Shown here one piece after another: positions 47,901 through 62,900 of a stretch of DNA of 64,000 nucleotides. The position numbers and the translations under genes are program-made. Within the stretch, counting starts at the first letter, position 1. Every line of letters begins with the position of its first letter. The notes under the pieces are model-generated. The model was not told the DNA's origin. It worked only from the letters and a program-made list of their open reading frames with translations, and searched no databases. This DNA comes from Agrypnia vestita (lineage: Eukaryota; Arthropoda; Insecta; Trichoptera; Phryganeidae), in assembly GCA_016648135.1 (NCBI GenBank), contig JADDOH010001574.1:62001-126000 (forward strand), written 5' to 3'.

Positions 47901-50900
47901 TTCTTACCACTACTAGAAATGCCACTATCTTACGCTTTTTTTACTAGCCTTAGATGGGTAATAGATGCGCAAGATTTTAAGCAATAAAAACGATGAAATA
48001 AATACATAAGCGAGCGATTTTGCATTATGTAGGCTAGCTTATTATAATAATTTACTTAAGTGTATTTTAATTTATTGATATTGAACAAATTCTGATGATT
48101 TTTGTATATTGAAAAGTTATTTGTCCATAATTTTAATAATAAGAATTACTGATTTCAAACCTAATCTATGGCTGAAGTGTATTTTTCGTGAAGTGGGATA
48201 TTTATTCCATAGTAATTGCTTGTGAACAGGCATTAATTATTACTTATTACCATCTCGTGACCTTTGTTGTTTTCTTATCACAATACTGTCATTGATTAAT
48301 TCCCACTCCGCCTGATAAAATGAATTATTAAGTTTAGGTGCATTTGTACTGTTTTAATATACAAAATTTTTGTTTTAAATTAGTTTTTATTTTCCTTATA
48401 CAGTACACTACAGAATGAATGTACCGCCAATCAATTTGTGAGTAAAAACACAAACTTTGTTCAGGGTGCTACAGTTTCATCCATTAGTTGATTTACCATG
48501 CTTTAAGGTTGCAATATCAGAACAGCTTCAGACAGCAATTTTATTTATAAACCACCTTGTGAACTAAATTTGTATTTAGCTGATTTCGAACAAGAAAATT
48601 TTGAAACCGACTAACTGACGTAAATATGCTTGCTTGCATGTCAGCCACATACACATTTTTAAAATTAACTCACTCACCATCACACCGTAGTGGTAGACAG
48701 AGACAGATGCCACATTATTCTGTCCTGACACACTACTCGCGTCTCATTCATGTATTTTCTCACACTCTTGTGTGATTGTGGAAGCGTCTCACAGTGCCAT
48801 CTAGCAGACTCTCTCTATTTCTATTGCCTCTTTTTTTGTTATTTTATTATTTACAAATCCTCTCCTTACTCATATCTTAACTGTTAACTCTGTTACACAC
48901 AGATCTACATTTGATTCTGAATAATTTTTTCATATAATAGTAAAATATAATTGATTTATAACATGTTCGTTTTGCCCGATTTATAATAATACTTGATTTT
49001 TAATGTTTAGAAACCTATCACCAATGTTTACACATTTTCCCACTTTTAATGTATTAGCTAATATTATATGCTGAGCAATTAGTTGTTATTTCTCTAAACA
49101 ACCTGCGAGTCAAGGTGGACAGCGTGGCCTGGCTGAAGATCATGAAGTAATAAAAAGATACTTAATGTATAATTAAATACCATGATTATGAATTCTTGCT
49201 TTACTCTTTTATGGCTACGAAGTAAGTTATGAAGTAGAAGTCCATCCAATTGATGGTCCGGTTGTGTTTAATTTTACCTATTCGTATTGTTGTCTATTGT
49301 CAGATCGGTTCATTCTAAAGCCTGTACCGATTTTAGTTTTTATGAAGAGGTAATTGTGGAATCTTCCAGCATTAACAATTTATTACTGAAAGTACATAAA
49401 AAGAAATATGAACGTGGACGAGGGAACATAATTAATATAATTAGTTAATTCTTTTGTATTTTAATATGTACATAATGATAGCAGAGTAATAATGCAGTAC
49501 CAATTAATATGAATTAAGTATCATTAATAATTGAAAGCAATCCCCCTAACAGGCATTTAATGTAAATGTTATAATAGATTGCATATACAGATGAATCCTG
49601 TTTGGATATTTTATACACAGAGTAGAATACATACTGATCTTTATTGACAAATATCTGAGATCAAAATCTCATCCCTGTTCAAGCACCACAACTGTAAATC
49701 GATAAATTATTAAATTTTGAGCTTGCTAATTGTTTTTGCACAAATCAAATTCAAAATCTTCCTGTTTACGATTGAAATCGTACATTGAAATGTGAAATAA
49801 AATAATTAGCCAACTAAATAAATCTTTATAAAAATGTTACAGTAACAACACATACAACAAAGCATTAATTACATATATGAAAAAAATCCGGTTGTTGCTG
49901 AATTTAATTATTAAATGAAAATATCAAATTTAAACCTGCAAATAAATTCACTGCATGAGCGCTGACAAAGCATGAAGTGAAGTTTTGAAATAATCTCCAA
50001 TAAACTCCCGATATTGTAACACTGATTGTAAACCCTGATTGTCGATTGGGCATGTATGTGCTTAATTGCTATTTTATATCAGAGTGCATAACAAATTAGC
50101 ACATTTCAAGTGCATTGTGAGTTTGTATTAAATTTTTTATTTGCTGAAATTTTATTCATTATATTTTTGCAGACTGAACTTGGTCATGGCACATTTATCC
50201 GCGGCTTGGAAACCACGGCTGAATATGATTCCAAAACAAAGGAATTTGTGCTGAACAGTCCGACTCTTACATCGTACAAGTGGTGGCCCGGAGGATGTAA
50301 GCTTGTCTTCTTTGTAAAACATGTTTGTGCATCAAATGTTTGATGAGTGCAATATCATCAGAATATATTTTTAACAGTTTAGGGATTACAATAAGTACAC
50401 ATTTATGTACCCCATGATTTTATTTAATTCATGGATATTTAGGATAAAAACTTTCGATAAATTATTAAATTTTGAGTTCGCTAACTGTTTTTGCACAAAT
50501 CAAATTCACAAGTGAGGAGGTCTTCTTGTTTACGATTGAAATCGTACATTGAAAAGTGAGATAAAATAATTAGCTAACAAAATATATTGCCTACTTAATA
50601 AAATAAAGGATCTTGGTGTTATTCCAATTTTTATAAAAAAATGTACATTTTTCTTTTTGATGACCTTTGCGTCATTTCAGTCACATCACTTAAAGTATTG
50701 ACTATTTTTTTTTAACACTATTAACTCTCGTCCGTTCATTGTATTTTCGATGCTAACAGCATTTTTTAGTCTTTAAACATTCTTCCACATCTTTTCCATA
50801 TATTGCCAAGTAATTTTTCAGATGTACTTAAGTCAGTTTTTGCTCTACTAACATTCATTTTTTAAAAACAGTGAAATGAAAAATGAACACCTGAAATAAA

Positions 50901-53900
50901 TCTTATATAAGAAAATAATTATGCAGCTTTCTAATTTTATTGTTTTTAAAGCAGACAGAAGTATTAGACGCTTCGAAAAAATATAATGCCGGTTATGATT
51001 CACAAATGATGTTGTAAAATAATAAAAGCAGTAATCAATATTCACAATGGACATTATGTTAATAAAAATTAATTCTGCAATCGGTCTTTTCCATCCCCGA
51101 ATTTTAGGAATTACTATACGCCAAAGTCTCTGGTCTCAAAAATATAGCTTGAATATAAATTAAACATGTTTTTTAGGATTCTCATAACCGAACATCTGAA
51201 TCTAGTTCTAAAGATTTTTCTTTCTTACAGTTCTTATAACCAATGAATGTGATAACCAGCACTACTGTAATTATTAATGATCGTTTTATAAACATTAGTT
51301 AAATTTTTTCAGTGGGCCACACAGCAAACTATGCAGTGGTTGTGGCTCAGCTGTACACCAATGGAGAGTGCCACGGAATCCATCCCTTCATCGTTCAGCT
51401 GAGGGATGAAGAGACCCATATGCCCCTGCCGGGTATTAAGATAGGGGAGATAGGATCCAAGTTGGGCATGAACGGAACTAACAATGGTTTCCTCGGATTC
51501 AGCAGTGTAAGAATACCCAGAGAGCATATGCTGATGAAAAACGCTCAAGTTCTTGAGGTATGTATTAGTGCAATTTTGCTTGTCCTGGTGTCTACATGAT
51601 TTTTTTTAATTGGAGGATCGTTTACATTATTACTTTGTTTCCTTTTATTAACTAAACTTGTTAATTTTGTATCTAATTTTCAAAATCGCATTATTACATT
51701 TTATTACATTTTTTTGACAATTAAGTACATATACCTAACGCCGGTGCCATGAATAAACTATTACTTAAACAAAATCCATTTTCTTTTCATCCTTGTATGT
51801 TATTTAATAAAACAACAGTATCATGTCGGACAGTGTCGGAAGAAACGGATTTTGCCGCAACTCTAAATGAATTTTGCCACTAGGCATTGTTGACAATAAA
51901 TTTGTTTGCTACATCTCATCATATATCAGGCTTTATAAATAAAATCCCTGATAAATAACACATTTAATATGTACTTTACACACATGTGTATAATCCATTT
52001 CAATAAAAATTAATTGATTTATTGATAAGTTTGGTATGTATTATTTTGTTGTGACAATGTGGACTTTGTAAAAAAATGTATGTAGCTATCTCTTTATATT
52101 TGATTGATTGATGGCTGTGAATTTATCTCTCTTAGGTTTGTGAATAATGATTTTTATCACTAGGTAATATATATTTTTCACTATCATCTTGGTACACAGG
52201 TTAAAGTGCACATACCATTTGACCTTCAATTATATTTAATATATTTTTTAAATCATGATTGGAAACATTTTTCTCATCAACAATTACCTATTAAACGTCA
52301 TCTTAATATTGCTTAAATTTTTATTTGAGTTATTGTTAATAGAATCCGATATGTTGCGTATTTACAGTTTTCTTTATTGTGCAATAATTAAATTAGAAAA
52401 TAAACTTTAATGAAATTCTATATTAAAATATTGACAGAACAAATTGACTACCTCAAAAAACTAGTAAATCTTAAAATTCACTGAAGATAATTTTTTGTAT
52501 ATGTACTCATAACATGTATAAGTAATTCTTGAATCAAACCATGTACATAAAGAATTTATTAACATGTGAACAAATAAAAGTTTAACATTATTCACACCAC
52601 ACTTGTTCTTGACTTCAAAAAGGCCTTTATGTAATACTTTTAAGTATTTATAGATATTTTACATACACAATTGACACTGAGAATTGTCAAACAGGGTTTG
52701 AGTGTTTTGTAAGTTATTGTATTTTTTTTTTGCAGGATGGAACTTTTGTAAAATCTCCGAGTTCCAAATTAACATATGGAACCATGATGTTTGTGCGTGT
52801 CGTGTTGATTCAAGACATGGCAAATTATTTATCTAAGGCTGTTACCATAGCAACCAGATATTCAGCAGTCAGAAGGCAGTCACGTCCGAAACCCGAGTAA
52901 TTAAAGTTTTTTTAATTTATTTGTGATTCTGTGGCACAAATTTATCCGGATAATCGCAATAAAAAATAAAAATATTATCCTATATTCTTGTATAGGATAA
53001 TATTTGTGAAAATAAAGACTGGAATTGGGAAAAAATGGAATGAGAGCAGACTTAATGCAGTGGAAATGCAATCGCTAAGGCGCGTGTGTGTAAAATCTTT
53101 GGTTGATAGAGTGAGGAATGAACAATTTAGAAGTGAGTGTAATTCTAGCTGTCGCATGGTAGATAGAATAAAGAAAGGATCACTGAGATGCTTTGGTTAT
53201 GTGGAACGTACGAGTGAGGAAAGGATGGTTAAGAAAACATGCAAGGCGAGTATTGAAAGCAGTAAGAACAGAGGGCGTCAACGAAGGACCTGGTGCGATC
53301 AGCTATAACAAATATTATAGCATATTGGAGGATTATAGAAATATTGGAGGATGGTCCTGTTGAAACCTTCAACAGCGTAGAGCGTGTATGCGAAGATGTA
53401 TGAATGTAGTCAAAGCAAAAGTGGTGTGCCAAGACAGAAGAATGTGGCATTCTATCCTCCCTGCTTCCCCCTGCGGAAAAACGGCGTGACGGTTTGTTAG
53501 TTACTCGCGAAACGACTGAGTTTCAAAATTTTATGCAAGTGGCAAGGCATGTAATGATCAAAAGAAATTAATTTTTAATACTGCCGGGAATATCTTCCAG
53601 ATGGATTAATCTAATAGGAAGATGAGGTCAGCTAGAAACGCTTTTCAGACAGATAAGCCTGTTCAAGGGTCTCGGCGTTTCTAGTTTATATAGTTAGTTA
53701 GTTATATAGTTTCTAGTTTATGGCTTATCAAGGCTGGTAGAGTATATGGATTAGTAACAAGGGTGCACAGCGATTGTTTTCTGCCTGTTGCCCAGCAGTG
53801 TACTTCCATAAAATATGCCACTTTGGAAACACCAATGTATAGAAATTAAAATGAAATTTAGTCAGCATTTGACACTGATGCGGGATTTTCCTCCATCAAG

Positions 53901-56900
53901 TGCACATACTATTGCTTACCCAACGTAACTTGGTGTGCGGCGAATTTTGAACTAAAACCCGCCCTGCCCGCACCCGGCGGTAACCCCTCGCCCTGTCATT
54001 CAGTTCATTCTCATCTTTGAGCGCGAGCTGTGACATCTTGATTCCGATATACACTGAATTATTATGTCCAAAATATCCTAAACAGTCCGGGATGGTGCAA
54101 GAACAATTGCCAATGAAGTATTAAAGTTTTGTGAAGCTGAAAAAGCGAATAATGGACAGATATTACCGTCTGACAGTTTGACAGATAGAACGGCCGCCAT
54201 TACTGCATGGTTTCTTTAGTGCTGCCCGACCAAATTTCTGTATTTAGTACGACACCGGTCACCGGACATTCTGTTATGTATTGTGTAATAAATTTACAAC
54301 CTGACAACTTCTGTTACGCGATAGGGACGCCCTCCCTCGCACGCCAAGTTATAGTGGTACGTCTATACTTGCCTTTTTAGACTATATGTCATACAAAAAA
54401 CTAAAAGAATTTAGATTTTTGTATGACACGAAAATACCAAATTAAGAACATAAAATACGAGATAAACAATTTAGAAATTCAATAATAAATCAACCGCAAT
54501 ACGAGTGTAAGTTACATTTACAAATTTGCCCTTGCCCACATGCGCCAAAAGTAGTACACCGAATCTCAGACCTTATTTTATTTTCTGGTTGCATATTATG
54601 CAGTTGAACTGAACATTATTTTTACATTTTAAATAATATTTTTAAAAATTTGGAACTTTTTTCTATCCTCATTAATCTGCAACTTGCTTATCTGAATAAT
54701 CGTGACTCTTCTTTGTGTTTTTTTTTCTTGTTTCCTAACACTTATTTTGTTTAACAGTTTTGTTTATTATTCATATCTGATATCTGGAACTTTTTGTTGG
54801 CGATGTTGATACGGTTTCTAGAAGCTTAAAAATGACTAACTAACTTACACACTTTTTTGTCTCTCACACACAACTCTCGCCTCATACACAGTCATACATC
54901 TTCGCACGCAAGCTCGCCGTTTCCTGGGACTCCTAACAGGGCCTTCTCCCAGCATCTGGTTAAGTTGGTCATGCCAAGTCATCCGTGGTCGCCCTCTCTT
55001 TATGGCGCCGTCAACACTTTGTCCTATATCTTTCTTACCATTCATTCTTTCAATATGCCCAAACCACTTGCTTGATACTTTTTTAATTTTATTCACTACG
55101 CTAAGATTAGCTTTACGTTCTTTCCTAAATTGTTTATTGTTTATTCTATCATAAATGGATTTCCACACATGCGTCTAAGTAATATCTTTTTCATTTCTTT
55201 CAGTTGAATTTTATTCCTCTTCTTCCAGTTCCAGGCTTCACTTCCATATATCAGTGTTGGTACCAGAATACCGTTGTGTACCACTAGTCTTGCTCGAATA
55301 GAATAATGTATTATTGTGAAAGTGATATTTTTGGATATAAGAAAATCTGGCATTCTCATTTGTCTACTGATAACCCCTGGTGATCCATTAACCTTTTAAT
55401 CAATGTATGTTGAACAGAAGCAGTATGTTACTACTATTGTCATATCTGCTACATACAAACCGAATTTAGATGCGAGCACGGAATACGTGTCACATCAATA
55501 TTATTACTATTTTCAAACTAAGCTAAATGCTTGTGCTATGAAAATAGGACTAACTTGCTAGTCTGGAGTGAGGTTCGAACCCGCGAGCTTTGGATCACGA
55601 GGAGAGTGTCCTAACCACAAGACCAACAAGCTATTCATTGCTTGACCAACATGCTTATTATTACTACAAAAAAGTTATACGCAGTGCTAAGGAAATTTAC
55701 TATAAAAGAAAAATAGATTAATATAACAATGATTCCAGAAAAATAAGGCAGATTTTCAAGGAAATCACTAACTCTAAATTCTCATGTACCCTGAAAGTGA
55801 TTAGAGAATTAAATATAGATATGTATATAAAAATATATATTCATCACCTGATAAGATATGAACCAAGCACATGATGAATACCATCTCGAAAAGGCGTGCA
55901 TAATGGATGGGGCATATTTTACGCCATGAAAATCTGCTCAAAACTATACTGGAGGGAATGGTAGAGGGAAAGATTGCCAGAGGGTTCCCTCGCCATGAAT
56001 ATCTTGAGCAAGTGTGCCAAGGCACGAATTGTGCCTCCTACACAGAACTGAAGAGGATCGCGAGACCGAGCAGAATGGAGAAGGAGATGTGCTTTGCTGC
56101 AAACCAATCCCACGGATTGAAACCCAAGAAGGAAGGGTGACTTCTACTTCATTCGAAGAGCATCCTGACAATATTATGGAATATGTTAACAAATTTTTCA
56201 CGAGCAGAGGATCCCAACTAGCAAATAAGATTAAAAAACCAATAATCAATGAAATGGAAATAGATGATAATGAAGACTTGTTCCAAGACAATAAACTAAA
56301 TCTAAGCTAAATATCAGACAAAGGACTAAGAACTGCTTTCTTCACTTCCCTTGTCAATAACACGTCACCTGGAAATGATCTCAAATAAAACAATAAACTA
56401 TCTTCAAGACGAATTGATCCTCCCTTTGACATACCTTATCAATCTGTTAATTTCCTACTTGCCTTAAGAATGCTACAGTTTTACCAATTTATAAAAACGC
56501 AAAAATGACAAATAATTATCGCCCCTATCGATAATAATATATAAGTATCTTAAGCACCTTCTCAAAAATCCTGGAAAAAATTCTGATAAAGCAAATTGTC
56601 CATTTTCTGGAATACAATAAAATATTATCACCGACACAATACAGATTTCGGAAAAGTTTGGCAACTGTTGACGCCATTGAAAACTTTACAAGAATAGCTA
56701 TAAAAAATATAGATGATGACAAAAAATGCTTGGCCATGTTTATAGACCTACAAAAAGCATTTGATAAAATAGATCATAAAATTTTGTCCACAACCACAAC
56801 TCAAAAAAACTGGGATGTCTGAGGCTACACTAAATTTACTGATGACTTATTTATCAGGACGAACACGACAAATAGGAATTGGCCAACAAAACCTCTTTCA

Positions 56901-59900
56901 ATAAACTACGGTGTCTCTCGAGGTCTGTTTTATTATCCCATGAAAGCGACTGGATGGACACATAAAAAGAAGCTGAACATGGACTCACGTTACTTCAAAA
57001 CTGGCTAAGGAAGAACTCGCTTATGCTTAACATAAATTAAAATAAACTAGGTTTTTCAATAAACTCAAGAGGACAACCTGGTAAAGAATACACTCAAATT
57101 ACGTGAATGCAAAAATCAACAATTACAATGTTCATGCCCCACCATAACGAAGGCAAAAAACATCAAATAACTTGGAGTGGAAATAGATGAAAACGTTCAA
57201 TGGAACTCTCACATTAATGGAATTATTAAAAAGTTCACAAGACTTATATATTTCTTGAAAAACCTAAGAAAGATATTTTATATAAAGTTTACTTTGCCTT
57301 ATGTCATTCTTGGCACAACAAATTATATCAACCATTTAAATATATCTTAAAAGAGCATTATAAAAACCATTTTAAAATTTCCAATCAGAACGCCCTTGAA
57401 AGAGATTTTCAAATGTCTTGACGTTCCGAACATAAAACAAATATATGCTAAGAGCATTATTTTACAGTAATTTAAAAATACAAAACCAAACAATATAACA
57501 CCGACATATAACACGAGAGGCTAATATGGAAATTAGAAATGTACCAACGTTTAACACAACTTTCGGTCAAAGAAGTCATATTTATTTTTCAACTAAGAAA
57601 AGATTGACGAGTATAAAAAAAGTTAAAAGTATGGCTAAATGGAATTGATGCATATTAAAAAGTGTACTAAAAACGACATAGAAATTTAAAAAAAGAAAAT
57701 AAATAGGAAAAAACTAGTCCGCCTCAGCACAGGAACCCCCAATGAAGAGGACTAGGAACACAAACACCAACAAGCACAAATTTAAATTAATTTAACAAAT
57801 TAAAATTTAAAAAAAAAAAAACATGACTTATCACTTATTCTGATCTGATGTATAAATAATTGAACAATGAACTTAGTTATATAATATTTGTACATAAATG
57901 AATATACATATTTTCTATAGCAAAATTTTATGGGGCAGAGAGGATAGAACACAACACTCTTATATCCTAACGCACAACTCTTGCCCCACCCTCATCTTCT
58001 ACGACAGTAATAAGCAAATACATGTGTAACAGAGCTAGTCCATAATACAGGTCGATTCGTGCTCAAATTATGAGTCTAAAATGTTCAAGCAACAGTTTCC
58101 TAACTAAAGAGACTTCAAACATTTTTATTTTTCAATATTTCTGACTTGTTTTCTATATAACTTTGGACTATCATTAAAGTGACTTATATTGTAAGGTAAA
58201 AGTTCTTTCGCTTCAATACAGGCTAAATAAAATGATAAAAACCATTCAAAAAATTACATATACATATTTAAATTTTCTGTCAAACAATAAACAATAAAAA
58301 AATACCAAAATGCCACAATTTATATTCATAATGACAAATATTGGCTATCTTGTATTTGTTGAGGACAGGGAATATGTAATTACAAACCTAGGTTTTTTCC
58401 ACCCAGCATACAAATTATTCATATCAGGAGTTTAATTGTTTACTGTATAGAGTTTATGACCATAGAGATATGTGTTGGAAGGCGAAATAATGATGAAGAA
58501 AAGGGACTTTTTATTGTGGAAAAAATTTATTTATTGTCCATGCGAGAGTCTAAAACAATGGTAAATGCACATTACCGAAAATTCTCTTAAACAGTTTTCA
58601 TGAATCGAGAATCATTTGGGCTATTCTCAAAGAAACCATAAAACACTAGAAATATGGAGAAACTAGTGTATAAATGTAGAAATATCGTAAATTCTAATAT
58701 TTATGTATAAAAGCGACAACAGAACTCAGCAGAGTTGTTGTGACGTTCTGCGAATACACAGATAAAATCGAACCATGTGTGTGTAGCAGTGTGACCAAGC
58801 GACAGATATTCGGCATGAGTGGGAACTTACGCGCGAAACGGGGTGGATCTACCCAGTGATATACAAAAGTGCAGCCAAGGTCCTAGTGATGTGAATTAAT
58901 GCGAAACTGTGTGAAATATTCTAGAATAACAATAACAAGTTATGACGGGCAAAATGAGACAATGCCAAGTAAGATTGAGTTGTTAGACAAACTTTCAAAA
59001 TGTGAATGTTTAAGTTAGTTGAAAGACCCTTTATTTTCATTTGAAAATTATATCTTAATTTTTTTAAGCATTTTTAAATATTAAATCCACCAATCCATTT
59101 AAAATTTCACACACACCACACCTAATAACATGCACACAATAAATATATTTGAAAATTATTTTAGTGAACCCGAACCACAAATATTGGACTATGTTACCCA
59201 GCAATACAAACTATTTCCGAACATAGCAGCCAGCTACGCTTACAAACTAACTGCGACATGGCTGTGGGACCATTACAACAATGTGTCCTCAGAGTTAGAT
59301 GCCGGTGACCTGGATAGACTTCCCGAGGTTTGTCTCTCTCTGTGCTTGCTTGTTATTATTTGTTATTCTAATCTGTGACATTGATGCAGTTAATGTGGGA
59401 AACATTGAGAGAATTGTTGTATCCTAAAGCAAAACTCTGTACCTGTGATTCATGTGGAAATATTCAGGAACAACGTGAATATATTAAATGAAGGCCTTAG
59501 ATTACTGGTTGACTTTAAAAAATATTTATCTTATTTTATTTCCTTTGTTTTTAAATATACTCCATGATTTTCATTTGTATTGTAAAATTTAGAATGAAAC
59601 AATGTGAGCAAATTATGTAGGTTGGAATTTGAAAAGTAAAATAATGTAAAAATTATTTTGAGAATAGTATGTAGTTTTTTTTAATTTTAATGCCACATCA
59701 GGCTAGGTTCTAACCCGGAATCCCCAGTATGAGAAGCCAGTTTCATGCCTACTGGACTATTAAATATGTGATTTGGTTTTACTACACATAAATTTAATGT
59801 CTTAAAATGGGATTAACTGAAGAAAGGTAGATAACATTTTCACTTCCATCATTACCATAATTCTGTTAACCAATTAACTTACTGTCCATCTAAATATATT

Positions 59901-62900
59901 CATATTAATGAATATTGTTTTGGTAGCTTCACGCCCTCGCTTGCTGCTTGAAAGCAGTTTGTACGGCAGAAGCGGCTCAAGGCGTGGAAACATGTCGCCT
60001 GTCATGCGGGGGCCACGGCTACATGGCGTGCAGCAACTTGCCTGCCATGTATGGGCTGGTCACCGCAGCTTGCACATACGAGGGAGAGAACACTGTTCTC
60101 CTGCTGCAGACTGCAAGGTAAGATAGATTTTGTGTACCGCTAATCTTGATTTCCACTGTTCTTATTGGTTCTCACTTTATTTTCATCTTTGTTTTGTTTG
60201 CTACCACTTTGCTTTATTCTATGTATTAAAAGACATTTCATTTAACTAGTTATTCTTCTGATTCCTTATGCCTTTTTTTTATTAGCTTGATCATAGTTTG
60301 GCAGTGGTTTTTCAGACTTGCGAGTCCTTCCTTGTATGTTTGTGATGTATTTTCCTTTTTTGATTTCTTCCTCAGGGGAATAACTATTAGGTCCTTACAT
60401 ATGAAATTGGCGTTTAGTATGGGAGGAACATAAAGCCGATTTTTTTTTATTATAATACATTTATTTAATCAAAGTATGTACCATTGCTATCTATGCACTT
60501 TTGCCATCTCATAGGTAGTTCATCGATCCCTTTACTAAAAAAACCATTCGGACGGGAATCAATAAAATCTTTGAAGGCGGTTTGGACTGCCCCATCGGAG
60601 TTGAATTTTTTCCTTTGCAAGAAGTTATCCAAATTTCGAAAAAAATGGTAATCTGTTGGGGCAAGGTCCGGAGAGTACGGTGGATGTCTTAGACATTCCA
60701 ATTGAAGCTCCTCTAATTTGGTAGCCGTCTGTTGTGCAGTGTGTGGTCTAGCGTTATCATGAAGCAGCAGTGGCCTAGAGCGATTAACCAGCCTCGGTTG
60801 TTTAGCAGCTAGCTTTTCCATCATGGTTTGCAGTTGCTGACAATAGACATGTGCCGTAATCGTCTGGCCAGATTTAAGAAAGCTGTAGTGAACGACACCA
60901 GCACTAGTCCACCAAACGCTCACAAGTAACTTTTTTGGAGTCAATTTTCGCTTGGGGCATGGTTTGGCTGGTTCGGCAGGGTTCAGCCATTGCGATGAGC
61001 GCTTCCGATTATCGTACAGGATCCACTTTTTATCACAGGTAATGATTCGATTTAAAATCTTGTTTTGTGAAATGTAAAATCTTCATTATTGTGCCGGTTG
61101 AGTAATGCAACGCAGCAGTCAACGCGCGTTTGTTGATTTGCTTCACTCAATTCGTGAGGTACCCACCTTTCAAGATTTTTCACCTTACCAATTTGCTTCA
61201 ATTGGATTAAAACAGTTTTATCACTAACACCGCAGCCTGCAGCTAACTCGGATGTGGTTTGCGATGGATCCGCTTCCACAATAGCCTTCAATTCTTCATT
61301 ATCAACTTTGGTCTCCGGCCGTCCACGGGGCTTGTTCTGCAGGTCGAAATTTCCAGAACGAAAACGTTGGAACCAAAAACGCACTGTGTTTTTTTTTGCG
61401 GCACCGTCGCCATACACATCATTAATCCTTCGAGCCGTTTCTGCAGCACTGGTGCTACGGTGGAACTCGTACTCGTAAATAACGCGATATTTCAAGTTTT
61501 TCATTTTGTAAATTGAGTGACGCAAAGAAAAAAACAACTGAGGAAAAAACAAATGAATTATAATTTTCAAAACACAAATACATGAGTAAATAGCTGTATA
61601 AATTTGGATTTAGAACTCCTAACCAAAAAGGAGATATTTGAGATCAAATTTGCCAGTACGGCAAAATGCCAATTTCATATGTAAGGACCTAATATTTGCA
61701 CTCAATGCTGTTTCTACGGTGCAAATTTTTTTTGTCATTTCACTTACTTTGCTTTAACTTCATTTCATTTTACTTATCTTTTCTTTTTCGTTTGGGCTTT
61801 ATTCGTATTTTTATATTCAACTCATCTTGTCATGCTCATTCTTCTCACATTGATTTCCCCTTACGTTGCCATAAATATTGTACTACTTTATTCACTGAAA
61901 TTGTACTTCACTTAATATTGCTTGCCTAATGTGTACTTTTAGTCCAATGCATTCTCCTTTCTACTTTTAATCTGAAGTTTTTGCTACTATGTAGGGGATA
62001 TTTCTGTTTTTGCAATTTATATAATCGGATATTGCTGTCTTTTCTATGATGTTTCAATCTAAAATTGACATCAGCTCTCACTTTAGTATGAAACGGCCAT
62101 TTTGTTATGTGGCACATCCTTGGGAGTCGATTGGTTGTAGTCAGGTGCGTGCAGTGGGAACATTGAAGCATGATTTTTTTGTAAACGTATATTTTGGAAA
62201 AAAATAGAAATCAAATATTTATGCTACAGATTTTTATGATATATCAAAATATGAATACTATGATAACAATTGCGATAGAAATGTTACGAAATATATGTTG
62301 TATTCTGATTTTTTTTCCAAATAATTGGTTACATAAAAGTCATGCTGCGACGTTCCCACTGCACGCCCCTGGTTGTAGTAGATATTGTTGCCTTTGCTTT
62401 TTACACTACAAGGATAATGCTCTCTTTGCTTTTAATAGTGATTTGGAAAGGATAAAGCTATATTTCCTATAAAATTCTTAATTAGTAATCGTCAATGACT
62501 GCATTCAAAGCATTTTTTTATATTTTTTGGATATTGATTCTTCTTCTTTTTGCACCTTGTCAGGTTCCCCCGATGTCGACTATCATTTGTGCGAAAACAT
62601 TTCTGTCCTGCGCTGCCCGGAACAAATCCAAAATATGTCTCAATATTGCTGCCCTTGCTTTTGTACCCCTAAATTAATGTTTAATGAAAAATTTGTAGAT
62701 TTTTAATTAAGGCGTGGCACCAAGCGCAGAGTGGGTCGGTGATGACTCCCACCGTCAGCTACTTCACCAACGCCATCAAGAAGAAGTACACCCGGTGGAA
62801 CACAACTCTAGAAGGCATCATCGAAGGGTTCCAGGTCATGGCGGCAGGGTGAGTAGCTGCAGAGAATGCTTTCTGCTTAAAAATAATGCAGGATATATTT

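Noticed and set aside
60500..61500. Plus-strand open frames opposite the mariner transposase
   Set aside because: They are antisense shadows of the transposase reading frames.
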